Source: JAKQDH01 sp029558835
Lineage (GTDB): Bacteria > Planctomycetota > Phycisphaerae > UBA1845
Length of the DNA stretch: 64,000 nucleotides
NCBI GenBank assembly: GCA_035356615.1
Contig: DAOQSN010000024.1
Span: forward strand, 18,685-82,684
Reading direction: 5' to 3'
The position numbers were made by a program, and so were the translations under genes. Position 1 is the first letter of the stretch, and every line of letters starts with the position of its first letter. Positions 9,230-18,377 of this stretch are shown piece by piece. The notes under the pieces were generated by a model, which saw only the letters and a program-made list of their open reading frames with translations, was not told the origin of the DNA and did no database searches.

Positions 9230-10027
9230 ATGACTCAATTCCCCGCTTCCGGTCAGGGTTATGGTCCCGGCGGGATGCCGCCCCCTGTCCCCCCGATGTA
9301 CGTGGTTGAGACGGCGCAGCAGCGGTGGAGTGCGGCCGCCGTCGCCGGGTTCGTGATGTCGCTGCTGGGCTGCACGGCCCCGCTGGGCCTGCTGTTCGGG
9401 CTGATCGGGCTGTTCACGACGTCCGGGGCCAGGCGCAAAGGCAGGGGGCTGGCGATCGCGGCTCTCATCATCGGCGTGCTGTGGGGAAGTACGTGCTACT
9501 TCCTGGGCTATGGTGCGTACCGCGCGGGGAAGTTCTTCCTGGCCCTCACCGCGGATGTAGGACAGATGCTCCAGACCGGCACGTTCGCGCCCGCCGACGC
9601 CGACCGCATCCTGGCGCGGATCGGCACCAACGAACTGACCGCCGCCGTGCATGGGGAGGACGTGGTCGCCTGGATAGCGGCCGTCAAGGCCAAGCACGGC
9701 AGCTTCCGCGAAATCGTCCCCAACGCCGCCGGCTCTCAGCAGCTCGGTGGCAACAAGGCCGCCGTCGACTTCACGGGCAAGTTCGTCAACGGCGAGGCCA
9801 ACATCCGCGTCGTCTTCGTCACGGACGGAATGCAAATGCGGGTGGACGACATCGAGGTGGGAGGCATCTCGCTGCGTGACATGGCGGAACAGGCCCAGCC
9901 CGGCTCCACTGCCCCGACCGCCGGCGACGACAAGCCGAAGCCTGCGACCGAAACCGACGACAAGCCATCTGCGGACGCCGAGCACGAGGCTCCAACCCCG
10001 GACGAAGCAGGCGAGGAGCAGCCGTAG
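9230..10027 (+). CDS. DUF4190-like membrane protein of unknown function
   Basis: A 265-residue protein. The start is Gly/Pro-rich (GQGYGPGGMPPPVPPMY). Two membrane segments follow near residues 37-65 and 74-98 (AVAGFVMSLLGCTAPLGLL, LAIAALIIGVLWG). This layout is typical of DUF4190 proteins, which are short membrane hairpins behind a Pro-rich tail. The C-terminal 160 residues are a soluble domain, probably extracytoplasmic, ending in an acidic Pro/Asp/Lys-rich tail. It starts with GAGGTGA nine bases before the ATG. Function unknown; the DUF4190 link is by layout and motif only. Confidence 0.65.
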   Translation: MTQFPASGQGYGPGGMPPPVPPMYVVETAQQRWSAAAVAGFVMSLLGCTAPLGLLFGLIGLFTTSGARRKGRGLAIAALIIGVLWGSTCYFLGYGAYRAGKFFLALTADVGQMLQTGTFAPADADRILARIGTNELTAAVHGEDVVAWIAAVKAKHGSFREIVPNAAGSQQLGGNKAAVDFTGKFVNGEANIRVVFVTDGMQMRVDDIEVGGISLRDMAEQAQPGSTAPTAGDDKPKPATETDDKPSADAEHEAPTPDEAGEEQP

Positions 10028-10106
10028 ACCGAGGATGAAGGCTCCTGGATCACGGTGTGCGCTTCGGGGCCGTGGATCCGAACCGCGACCGTGACGGAGC
10101 GGACGG

Positions 10107-13100
10107 ATGCCAACGTTGCCGCCCGACGTTCGCGCACGTTCATTCACCGTGCCGAGTGCCACGCCCAGATGGCGGCTGGCCGCAGCGCTGGTCGTGCTGA
10201 TCACGCTCCCGGCGCCCGCGCGGGCACCCGTCGGCTCCCCGACCGATGAAGACGTTGATCGCGCTGTCACCGAGCTCATCGCCTATCTGCGTGAGGCGCA
10301 GGATGCGACGCCCGGCCCGGCCTATGGCAGCTTCCGGGGCGAGCGGGCCGACGTCCATGCCGGCGGCGTCACCGCGTTGGCCACCTACGCCCTGCTGGTG
10401 GCCGGCGTTCCCTGGCACGATGAGACCATCCACCGGGCCGTCGATTATCTCGCGGAGCATCCCCTCCCCGGTACGTACAGCCGCAGCCTGCGTGCGGCCG
10501 TCTGGACCCACCTCACCCGGCAGACGGTCGAACCGCGCCTCGCCCGACGCTATCGCAAGCTCTTGCAGGACGACGTGAGCTGGCTCGTCCGCACGCTCAA
10601 ACCCGACGGCTTCCACGGCTACGACGCCGAAGGCACCGGCGGCGATCACTCGTGCAGCCAGTTCGGCGTTCTGGGCGTGTGGATCGGCGAGTCGGCCGCC
10701 GCAGAGGTGCCGCAGGCCCACTGGGAGAAGGTGGCCCGCCACTGGCTAACGCATCAGGCCGAGGACGGAAGCTGGTCCTACCAGGGTCGCCAGGGCGGCT
10801 CGGTCACGATGACGACGGCCGGCGTGAACACGCTCTACGTTATTCTCTCTCAGGACTTCGCCCGGCGCGAACCGGCCTACCAGCTTTGGAGGGGCGTCCC
10901 GCCGCGCGGAACACTGCAAGCGCGCATCGACGAGGCGATCCAAGCGGCTGAGCGCGGCTTCGCCTGGCTGGCGGAGCGCAACATCCTCACCGGCGGCGGG
11001 TACCAACTCTTCGGTCTCGAACGCCTGGGGGTTGCGTCGGGGCGGAAGTTCGTCGGCGAAACCGACTGGTACCGGGCCGGGGTGGGCGGCGCGCGGCGAC
11101 CGCCCGGCGACACCATCGAGGCCGCTTTCCGCCTGCTCTTTCTGACCTACGGGCGAGCGCCGGTGCTCATCAACAAGCTCCAGTATCAGGCGGTGCGGCC
11201 GCCCGGCTGGAGAGCGTCGGAATCGCCCGACTGGAACCGCTACTACCGCGACCTGCACTTCCTGACGAGCTGGCTCTCGCAACAGCACGAGTGCATCTAC
11301 AAGTGGCAGGTCGTGCCGGTCGAGGCCGAGTTGCGCGAGTTGCAGGACGCTCCCCTGCTGCTCATCTCCGGCAGCGGCACGCTGACGCTGACGCCGACGC
11401 AACTCAATCGCCTGCGTGATTACCTCGATGCCGGGGGCACCATCATCGGACATGCGGATCGGGCGGACGCCGGTTTCAGCGAAGCATTCCGCCGGACGTT
11501 CGAGCAACTACTGGCCGAGCGCGGGCGGACGTTCGCCCCGCTGGGCCCCGAGCACCCGATATTCCGCGCCCATCACAAGCGGGCCGAACCCTGGCCGAAG
11601 GAGCTGCGCCTCGAGGGTCTGGACGACGGGCTGCGCACCTGTGTGCTGCTCTTCGGCGTCGATGTGGCCGGGGCGTGGCACCAGAACCTCGCCAAACGGC
11701 ACCCCGAGTTGTTCGAGATCATGGGTAACCTGCGCGTGTACGCGGCCCCCGGCTATGACGACTTGCCCAAGCGGCTGCGGGCCGACCCGGCCGGGCAAGC
11801 GGCCACTCCCCCGCGCGGCTACCTCACGATCACCAGCGCTCTCCCCAACCGTACGTCCGCAACCCCTCTCCCCCCCAGGGGGAGAGGGCAGGGTGAGGGG
11901 GCGGAAGGGGACTCCGTCCCGTCCTCCAACTGGCGTCCCTGGCGTTGGCACGCCTTCGCCGGGCGATTCGCGGCCGAAACCGGCGTCCTGCTTGCCTTGG
12001 TCCCGCCGAGCGTGTCCGCGGACCCCGCGGCCGGCGGCTCGCCCGCGAGCCCCGAGCCCCCGGCCGACCTGCTGGTGCTCAGCGGACCGCAACCGCTTGA
12101 CCTGTCACCGGCCGAGGTCGATTCCCTGGCCGAGCGCCTCCGTCGAGGCTCCATGTTGCTGCTCGAGAACGCCGGCGGGCAGGCCGCCTTCGTGCCGCCC
12201 GCGCAAGCCACGCTCCAGCGCCTTGCGGTCGCCCTCGACGGGCAGGTCGCACCGCTGCCGGCCGATCATCCGATCCTGAAGGGTGAACTGCCCGGCGGCG
12301 TGGCCCTGCCCAGGCTCAAGCCATCGCGCTGGGCACCGGCCGCGATGCGCGCCGACTGGCCACCGCTGGAGGCAGTGTTCAAGAACGGTCGCCCGGTCGC
12401 GTTGCTGGTTCCGTTCGATCTCGTCGCCACGGCCGGCGGTCATTACTTGTACGAAGCGGCGGCGTATCAACCTGCCGCCGCCGGTGCTCTACTGCGCAAC
12501 GTGCTGCTGTGGCGGTACCTGCAAGTCACGGCGGCCGGCACCAGTGGGCGTCACGACAAGACCGCGGCGGGGCTGCCGACTCGGGATGGATCGCTGCTTC
12601 TGCGCTGCGCGCAAGCCGCGCTCGATGCGGGCGACGACGTAAGGTGCGCGCATCTGCTGTCAGTCATCCTGACGTTGGAGCCGCAACTGGGCCCCGCCGT
12701 GGAGCTGCGCGAGCGTCTGCTGGCACGCCTGGTCGAGCAGGCCCGCCGGGCGACTGCCGAGAAGGACCCGTTTGCCGCGCGCGCGCTGCTGGCCATCGCC
12801 GAGCGTCTCGGCGTCACCTCTCTCGACATCCAGTCCCTGGTCACACAGGCATCTGAGTCCCTCGCGGCTGCTTCGCCGGAGGTACCCGCTCTGCCTCCCG
12901 AACTCGCCGACATCAAGGTGACGTTCCGGGACGAGCCCTCCGACGCCCTCGCGCTCCTGACGCAGTGGTTCGACGCCGATCGCCGGCAGCAGGTGGAGCA
13001 GCAAGAGCTGCGGAACCTGTACGCTCAAGTGCACGCGCTGGAGGAACGGGCGAGGCAGCTACAGCAGGAGCGGCGCGGCGGCTCCGGTGCCGCCGGCCGG

Positions 13101-13304
13101 CGTTCCACCCCCGACGCCGAAGCCCGGCAGATCGCCCGCGAGCGCCATGACCTCAACGCGAAACTCTCCGCGACGTTGAGCACCCTCGAAGAATTGGAGA
13201 CCCTGCTCGCCGAGATCACGGGCGTCCTCACACCGTTCGCCGACGCACTGGCCGCCCACGGAGTTGTCCTGCGCGACGGGCGATGGGAAACCGGGGCCGA
13301 ATAG
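10107..13304 (+). CDS. Large exported DUF4159-domain protein with a terpenoid-cyclase-like helical N-half
   Basis: A 1065-residue protein. A signal-like hydrophobic segment lies near residues 23-42 (WRLAAALVVLITLPAPARA). The N-half has alpha/alpha-barrel, prenyltransferase-like repeats (GGVTALATYALLVAGVPW, GDHSCSQFGVLGVW). A DUF4159 domain follows around residues 370-560 (DLHFLTSWLSQQ, RLRDYLDAGGTIIGHADR), and a second, related flavodoxin-like section (DLLVLSGPQPLDLSPAEV) comes later. The C-terminus is a coiled coil rich in Gln/Glu/Arg. Between the two DUF4159-like halves, a family D palindrome at 11863-11903 is read in frame (PLPPRGRGQGEGAEGD). DUF4159 proteins are common in Planctomycetota; their function is unproven. 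Confidence 0.75.
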   Translation: MPTLPPDVRARSFTVPSATPRWRLAAALVVLITLPAPARAPVGSPTDEDVDRAVTELIAYLREAQDATPGPAYGSFRGERADVHAGGVTALATYALLVAGVPWHDETIHRAVDYLAEHPLPGTYSRSLRAAVWTHLTRQTVEPRLARRYRKLLQDDVSWLVRTLKPDGFHGYDAEGTGGDHSCSQFGVLGVWIGESAAAEVPQAHWEKVARHWLTHQAEDGSWSYQGRQGGSVTMTTAGVNTLYVILSQDFARREPAYQLWRGVPPRGTLQARIDEAIQAAERGFAWLAERNILTGGGYQLFGLERLGVASGRKFVGETDWYRAGVGGARRPPGDTIEAAFRLLFLTYGRAPVLINKLQYQAVRPPGWRASESPDWNRYYRDLHFLTSWLSQQHECIYKWQVVPVEAELRELQDAPLLLISGSGTLTLTPTQLNRLRDYLDAGGTIIGHADRADAGFSEAFRRTFEQLLAERGRTFAPLGPEHPIFRAHHKRAEPWPKELRLEGLDDGLRTCVLLFGVDVAGAWHQNLAKRHPELFEIMGNLRVYAAPGYDDLPKRLRADPAGQAATPPRGYLTITSALPNRTSATPLPPRGRGQGEGAEGDSVPSSNWRPWRWHAFAGRFAAETGVLLALVPPSVSADPAAGGSPASPEPPADLLVLSGPQPLDLSPAEVDSLAERLRRGSMLLLENAGGQAAFVPPAQATLQRLAVALDGQVAPLPADHPILKGELPGGVALPRLKPSRWAPAAMRADWPPLEAVFKNGRPVALLVPFDLVATAGGHYLYEAAAYQPAAAGALLRNVLLWRYLQVTAAGTSGRHDKTAAGLPTRDGSLLLRCAQAALDAGDDVRCAHLLSVILTLEPQLGPAVELRERLLARLVEQARRATAEKDPFAARALLAIAERLGVTSLDIQSLVTQASESLAAASPEVPALPPELADIKVTFRDEPSDALALLTQWFDADRRQQVEQQELRNLYAQVHALEERARQLQQERRGGSGAAGRRSTPDAEARQIARERHDLNAKLSATLSTLEELETLLAEITGVLTPFADALAAHGVVLRDGRWETGAE
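11863..11903. repeat. Family D palindrome, in frame inside the DUF4159 gene
   Basis: CCCCTCTCCCCCCCAGGGGG pairs with the following GAGAGGG and ends in GGTGAGGGG. It adds about 14 residues (PLPPRGRGQGEG) with no frame change. Confidence 0.75.
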
Positions 13305-13399
13305 CGAATTGCGAATGGCGAAGAGCGAAGGAAGGCAACGCGCTCCGAACCGTCCCGACGTCGGGAAACCGCCCGCACAAACGGGCTGCGGGCCGTGGA

Positions 13400-13435
13400 C
13401 ACCTCTCCCCCGGGGAGAGGGGCAGGGGTGAGGGC
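13400..13435. repeat. Family D palindrome
   Basis: CCTCTCCCCCGGGGAGAGGG followed by GCAGGGGTGAGGG; intergenic copy of the unit also found inside several genes. Confidence 0.7.
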
Positions 13436-13474
13436 ATCACCAACTAACTGAGACCACGCAACTGAGAGACTCGT

Positions 13475-13627
13475 TGGGTGGCGTGCCCAAGCCGGATGGG
13501 TGGCATACCCCAGCCGGTTGGGTGGCATGCCCAAGCCCGCGAGGAGCGGGCGCCGGCATGCCGTCGCGAACGATGGCATCGGACACACGGCAGGGCATGG
13601 CGGCGCTGCGCTTGGCCATGCCACCCT
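13475..13627. repeat. Family B palindromic repeat, copy 1
   Basis: The left arm (GGGTGGCATGCCCAAGCC) is present three times in degenerate form. It is followed by a CCCGCGAGGAGCGGGCGCCGG core and the right arm GCGCTTGGCCATGCCACCC. Other copies: 15991-16122, 24962-25092, 42779-42880, 45199-45298, 48401-48500 and 59457-59563. Confidence 0.75.
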
Positions 13628-13944
13628 GGCTTTGTTGTCGGTTTCCCCAAGTGTGGAGCTGTCAACACACTCGTATGCAATCGTGCGCCGCTGCGGGTAT
13701 TGCAGCACCGCGCGGGCTGAAGCCCGCGGCTCGATGGCGGCGCGGAATCGCGCACACTGACATCGACAACTGCGGTCTGCGTGCAGCGACCGCCGCGTTC
13801 GCGGCGCTAACCGGCATGCCCAGGCAGCCAACGAAACGGGCGCCGGAGGTGCCTGCCCATGTACCCCGCCGACGCCCGTTTGAGCGCACCAGCCTATGCG
13901 AAGCGGACCGGGAACCCGGCGCGACGCCGGTTCCCCGCCCGACC

Positions 13945-15786
13945 TCAATTGCCGATCACCAACTCCTCCGGCATGGCCACGATGACTGCCTCATCATGCA
14001 GCAGCTCGAGCTTCTGCAAGCTGCGCACCACGGCCCGTGTCCGCAGGGGATCCACCCGCTGCAACCCGGGCAGCAGCGCTTGCACCAGCGGCTGAGTCAG
14101 CAGGCGATGCTTGCCGCTCAGCACGTGCGCATAGTCACTGTCGCCCCCCGGATTGAACAGCATCTCGAAGATGCTCTTGGGCTCGGGGATCACGCGGATG
14201 TCGTATCCGTCGAGCTTGGCCTTATCAGCCGCGAACTTGACGGCGTCCTCCAGCCCGCCGAGCTTGTCGACCAGCCCCAGCTCCAGCGCCTGCGCCCCAG
14301 TGAACACCCGCCCGCCGGCGATCTCCTCGATCGGCTTGGTCAACCGCGCCCCGCGCGCCTTCACGACGTGTCCCTTGAACGTGGCGTACACCTCGTCCAT
14401 GTAGCGCACGATCATCTTCCGCTCTGCGTCGCTCCACGGCTTGGCGGAACTCATCATGCCGGCCATTTTGCCCCGCTGGTGGGCGGACCAACTGATGCCC
14501 AGCTTGTCCCACCCGCCGGTGGTGACCAGCTTTCCCGCGATCACGCCGATGGAGGCCGTGATCGTCGCCGCGTCGGCGAACACGTGCTCCGCGCCGCAGG
14601 TGACGTAATACCCGCCGCTGCCCGCGACGTTGCCCATCGACGCAATCAGCGGCTTCTTGGCGGCCACCCGTCGGCTCGCGTCCAGAATGATCTCCGACGC
14701 CAGCGCCGAACCGCCCCCCGAGTCCACCCGCAGCACGACCGCCTTGACCGTGTCGTCGTCGGCCGCCGCGTCCAGCGCCTTGCGGATCGTCGAGCTGTAT
14801 GCCCCCTCGGTCGACCCGAACGGGCTGGGCTCGGCCGAGCCCGGCAGGATCATCCCCTCGACGTATACGATGGCCACGGACGGTTTCGTGTACTTCTTCG
14901 TCGTCGGGCTGAACATCTGCATGAGCTTGTTCATCATGCCGAAGAAGTCCTCCGGCATGGCGGAGGTGCTTTCCTCGGCGTAATCAAACGCCAGCTCCAT
15001 GTCCGCCCCGTACCGGCCCTTCAGCTCCGCGAGGAAGTCCTGTCGGTGCTGCACCGAGTCGATCAGCCCCGCCTTCAGCGCCTCCTCGGCCGAGAACATG
15101 CCGTGGTCGATCAGCTCCTGCACCCGCTCCGGCTTCATCTCGCGTCCTTCGGCGATGATCCCCACGACGCGGTCGTAGATGCTGTCCAGCAGCCAGTTGA
15201 GCATCTTCTCGGCCGCGGGTGACGGACCCGTCCGCGTGAACATCTCACCCGCGCTCTTGTAGTCCTCCCGCTGCTCGACGTCCGGCACCACGCCGATCTT
15301 GTCGAGCATGCCCCGCAGGTACGGTGCCTCGCTGTACAGCCCGGTCAGCCAAACCTCACCCGTCGGCACCAGCGCGATGTGTGAAGCAGCGCTCGCGAGT
15401 GCGTAGGTCCCCGTGCTCAGCGCGTCCGCGTGCACGAAGACCTCCTTGTCCACCGCCCCGAATTGTCGCAACGCCGCCGACACTTCCTCCAACTGCGCCA
15501 GCCCCAACTGTGCCCCCTCCAGGTCGAGCACGATGGCCGCCACCTCCGGGTCCTGCCGGGCTTGCTTCAGCGTGGTCAGCAGCTCCTTCAACGACAACGG
15601 CGCATTGGCCGCGAACAACGGCGGCACCTCCATCGGCGTCTCCGTCATCGCCCCCGACAGGCGGAAATAGGCAACGGTCTTCGGCCCCGTCTCCGACTCG
15701 GCGCCACCGTACGCCGCTGGTGCCACCATCATCGAGCCCGCAATGACCAATGCCCATGCCCATACACACCACGACCTGTACATCAT
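13945..15786 (-). CDS. sppA: SppA-type signal peptide peptidase (serine protease of the S49 family)
   Basis: A 613-residue, double-domain S49 protease like the long (67 kDa type) SppA, which degrades cleaved signal peptides in the membrane. The start is placed at the ATG 15786-15784 because GGAGG lies six bases upstream; a longer frame is open but lacks this site. The N-terminus carries a signal sequence ending near APAAYGG. The general-base lysine is in REDYKSAGEMF (about K177) and the nucleophile is in GNVAGSGGYYV (about S390), matching the Lys/Ser dyad split over the two domains of the E. coli enzyme. There is no neighbouring operon partner. Confidence in the family is high; the physiological substrate is unknown. 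Confidence 0.9.
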   Translation of the reverse strand: MMYRSWCVWAWALVIAGSMMVAPAAYGGAESETGPKTVAYFRLSGAMTETPMEVPPLFAANAPLSLKELLTTLKQARQDPEVAAIVLDLEGAQLGLAQLEEVSAALRQFGAVDKEVFVHADALSTGTYALASAASHIALVPTGEVWLTGLYSEAPYLRGMLDKIGVVPDVEQREDYKSAGEMFTRTGPSPAAEKMLNWLLDSIYDRVVGIIAEGREMKPERVQELIDHGMFSAEEALKAGLIDSVQHRQDFLAELKGRYGADMELAFDYAEESTSAMPEDFFGMMNKLMQMFSPTTKKYTKPSVAIVYVEGMILPGSAEPSPFGSTEGAYSSTIRKALDAAADDDTVKAVVLRVDSGGGSALASEIILDASRRVAAKKPLIASMGNVAGSGGYYVTCGAEHVFADAATITASIGVIAGKLVTTGGWDKLGISWSAHQRGKMAGMMSSAKPWSDAERKMIVRYMDEVYATFKGHVVKARGARLTKPIEEIAGGRVFTGAQALELGLVDKLGGLEDAVKFAADKAKLDGYDIRVIPEPKSIFEMLFNPGGDSDYAHVLSGKHRLLTQPLVQALLPGLQRVDPLRTRAVVRSLQKLELLHDEAVIVAMPEELVIGN

Positions 15787-16200
15787 GCTTGTCCTCCAAT
15801 TGCCCGTGCTGCCGGCGGCCGGACTTGTACTCACTCACACAGTATCTATCGTAACGCCCGAATCGTCAGCCGAGAACACTTACCGCGACCCCGCGACAAC
15901 TCCTTACACCACCGGACGGCGGCACACACGGGCGGACCGCAGCCACCGTCTCCACGTCCGCCGTCGAATGCCGCGTCCCTCCGCTGGTTAGTGGCATGCC
16001 CAAGCCGTGCCAGGGTGGCATGCCCAAGCCGTGCCAGGGTGGCATGCCCAAGCCCGCCGCAAGCGGGCGCCGGCATGCGTTGCCCAGACCAGGCATGGCG
16101 GCGCTGCGCTTGGCCATGCCACGCGACACCGGACCTTCGTCAACGAGCGTCGGCACGTTCAGGGGTTTCAGCTCGCCCGCCGACGCCGAGGCACATCCTT
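15787..16200. other. Intergenic region with a family B repeat
   Basis: Lies upstream of sppA and downstream of the transglutaminase-like gene, both leftward. It holds a family B repeat at 15991-16122; nothing else is recognised. Confidence 0.45.
15991..16122. repeat. Family B palindromic repeat, copy 2
   Basis: Three tandem left arms, each GTGGCATGCCCAAGCC spaced by GTGCCAGG, precede the CCCGCCGCAAGCGGG hairpin and the right arm GCTTGGCCATGCCAC. The tandem arms suggest local duplication. Confidence 0.75.
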
Positions 16201-17085
16201 CTACATCGGCCGCGGGAGGCCGACGCTGCTCGGGGAGCACGCCGCTCCATTGGCCGCGTTCGCCGCGCGCCTTACCCGCCGCGGCCCCCAGACGAGCAGC
16301 ACCGCCAGCGCCCCCAGCACGTTGAGCAACCCCGCCATCTGCATCGCCACGTTGGGGTTGCGATAGTCCGCACCGGCCAGCCGCAGGATGATGAGCCCGT
16401 TCAGCAGCAACACCAGCGCCGCCGAGGCACACAGCGCGCCACCACCCGGGCGCAGCAACAACCACCAGAGCACCCCGAGCACGATTAACTCTCGTACCAG
16501 CGGAAACGGCGCGATGCCGTAGGCCACCGCCCGCGCCACCTGCTTCCACGCCCCCTCCTGGACTCGTACCCCCTCGGCCGTCGCCACCACCACCTTCACC
16601 TTGCCGGGCCCCATCGTCTCCCCTTGGTCCGTCTTTACCCAGACGTGCCCGAGGTCGGTGACGATCTGGGCCTGGAACCCCAGTCGTCGCAGCAGCGACG
16701 CCGCCACCACCGCCCGCCCGTCGCAATCCTCCCGCCCCTTTTCGATCACCTCCGCCAGCGTCGGCAGATAGTCGGCCGCGCCCCACGTGTCCCAGTCCCA
16801 CGCGTACGGGATCCGATCGTACACGTACTTCTCGACGACTTTCAGCGCCTGCGGGCCGGCCAGCTCGGGTGCCACCTTCGGCCGCAACTCCTCCCAGAGC
16901 GGCTCCAGCTCGCGCGCGTCCGGCTCGATCAACCGGTCCGGGTCACGCCAGTGCTCCAGGTGCCGCCGCAACAGTCGGGGGTTGGGATAGCAGACGAGCA
17001 GCACGGTCACCGCGAAGACCAGCCACTTGACCGGCAACCGTGCATACCACGGCAGCCCGCTGAGAAACAGCAACCACCTGCTCAC
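16201..17085 (-). CDS. Membrane protein with a transglutaminase-like domain
   Basis: A 294-residue protein starting at a GTG (17085-17083). A membrane segment lies near residues 18-37 (VKWLVFAVTVLLVCYPNP). A transglutaminase/papain-like domain then covers about residues 70-175. The catalytic Cys is in REDCDGRAVVAASLL and the His in LGHVWVK, the normal Cys-then-His order. Three further membrane segments occupy the C-terminus. Such domains act as thiol proteases or cross-linkers; the substrate is unknown. It is divergent from the 17232 operon, with a shared promoter region of about 145 bases. Confidence 0.7.
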   Translation of the reverse strand: MSRWLLFLSGLPWYARLPVKWLVFAVTVLLVCYPNPRLLRRHLEHWRDPDRLIEPDARELEPLWEELRPKVAPELAGPQALKVVEKYVYDRIPYAWDWDTWGAADYLPTLAEVIEKGREDCDGRAVVAASLLRRLGFQAQIVTDLGHVWVKTDQGETMGPGKVKVVVATAEGVRVQEGAWKQVARAVAYGIAPFPLVRELIVLGVLWWLLLRPGGGALCASAALVLLLNGLIILRLAGADYRNPNVAMQMAGLLNVLGALAVLLVWGPRRVRRAANAANGAACSPSSVGLPRPM

Positions 17086-17120
17086 GATCGCCCCCTTCGG
17101 CCCGGCCGGACCGGCTCACC

Positions 17121-17148
17121 TGCGGACACCCTCGTGCCGCTATATAAT
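17121..17148 (+). promoter_or_regulatory. Putative promoter of the membrane-protein/aroDEK operon
   Basis: A consensus -10 TATAAT lies at 17143-17148 within a rare AT-rich patch. A weak -35-like TGCGGA is 16 bases upstream. The first gene begins at 17232. The same AT patch may serve the divergent gene on the other strand. Confidence 0.4.
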
Positions 17149-17231
17149 AAGGCGGCGGTGTGCCGGAGGGAAACGTGGCCTGCGAGCGCGGGACCTCGCC
17201 CTGCCTCCTGCTTCATACAAGGAGCGCGTCG

Positions 17232-18377
17232 ATGGCGGATCAACGAGAGACGTTCCAGCCCGCCCATCCCGGGCTGTTCATTCCCGCTCTGCTGCGTGTC
17301 CTGGGAGCGGTGGTGCTGTTGTTGGCGCCGCTCACGCTGCTGGTGCTGCTCGCCTGGCGTGCCTCCGGCGAGACGCCGATCGACGCCCTGTTCGCCGGTT
17401 TGCTCATGATCGGGCTCATCGTGGGCATCACGCTCGGTGGGCTGTTGCTGGGTGTCGGGGCCGCCCTGCACGGTATGGCCGTCCGTACCCAGGCCCTGGC
17501 GGACCTCGAAAACGAAGCCCCGGCTCCGACCCTTTCGCCGGCGTACTCCTCCGACCTGCCCGCGGGAATGGCGCCGGCGCTCGGTCACGCCCACAACGGC
17601 GTGCTGCTGGCGATTCAGCAGCTTGCCGATCGCCTCGTCCCCGTCGTGGCGGAATTGCAGGAACTTCAGATGACCCCGACCGCAGAGCGCACCGAGACGA
17701 TCGAGCGCATTCGCGCCGGTCGGCAACGTCGCCTCGGCGAACAGATCGTTGAGGCCATCAACCTGCGCCAGATCGGCCGGGCCCGTGCCCTGCTCGACGA
17801 CGCCCGCACCCTCTTTGGCAACACGCCCACGCTCGACAAGCTGGCCGACAAGATCGACGAGGCCGCCACCCGCAATGAACCCCTCGACTTCGCCCGCGCC
17901 CGCGTGCTGGTGGAGAGCGCCATGCACGCCGGCCGCTGGGCCGTCGCCGAGCACCACGCCCAGGTGCTGTGGCGCGATCATCCGCACAGCGCACGCTGCC
18001 GCAAGCTCTGGGATGAAACCCGTCGCGCGCGGCTCTACGCCCACATCCAGGACAGCGCCCACCAGCACCAATGGCTGGAAGCCCTGGCCGCGGCCGAGGA
18101 GTTCATCGCCCGCTTCCCCGACGGCTTCGAGGCCGACGCCCTGGGTCGCCAGATGGCGACCCTGCGTTCCAACGCCGAAATCCAGACGCGCCGCCAATAC
18201 GAGAACCGCTTCAAGGAGCTGGTGACCGGCAAGCACTACCTGGAGGCGCTTCGCCTCGCGCAGTTCGTCATCGCCCAATACCCGGACTCGCCCCAGGCCG
18301 GCGCGTTGCGCACGCAGGTTCCCATTCTCGAACGCTTCCTCAGCCCCGGGCAGCCCGCCGCCGGAAGCACGCCATGA
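17232..18377 (+). CDS. Membrane protein with TPR-like helical domain
   Basis: A 381-residue protein. GGAG eight bases before the ATG at 17232 supports this start over a longer frame. Two adjacent membrane segments lie near residues 18-45 and 55-85 (LGAVVLLLAPLTLLVLLAW, LLMIGLIVGITLGGLLLG). The remainder is a helical, Ala/Arg/Leu-rich domain with TPR-like repeats (INLRQIGRARALLDDARTLF, ALRLAQFVIAQYPDSPQAGA). The stop overlaps the next gene's ATG by four bases (ATGA), so it is translationally coupled to aroDEK. It may be a scaffold or tether; no direct role in the shikimate pathway is known to me. Confidence 0.7.
   Translation: MADQRETFQPAHPGLFIPALLRVLGAVVLLLAPLTLLVLLAWRASGETPIDALFAGLLMIGLIVGITLGGLLLGVGAALHGMAVRTQALADLENEAPAPTLSPAYSSDLPAGMAPALGHAHNGVLLAIQQLADRLVPVVAELQELQMTPTAERTETIERIRAGRQRRLGEQIVEAINLRQIGRARALLDDARTLFGNTPTLDKLADKIDEAATRNEPLDFARARVLVESAMHAGRWAVAEHHAQVLWRDHPHSARCRKLWDETRRARLYAHIQDSAHQHQWLEALAAAEEFIARFPDGFEADALGRQMATLRSNAEIQTRRQYENRFKELVTGKHYLEALRLAQFVIAQYPDSPQAGALRTQVPILERFLSPGQPAAGSTP

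Larger units (their letters stand above)
13305..13944. other. Intergenic repeat cluster between convergent genes
   Basis: Contains a family D palindrome at 13400-13435, a family B composite at 13475-13627, and a short GC hairpin near 13712 (GCGCGGGCTGAAGCCCGCGG). No convincing gene. Confidence 0.55.

Noticed and set aside
8711..10279. Minus-strand 522-codon frame over tpx and the DUF4190-like gene
   Set aside because: Covers two well-supported opposite-strand genes; composition is Arg/Gly/Val-rich and motif-free.
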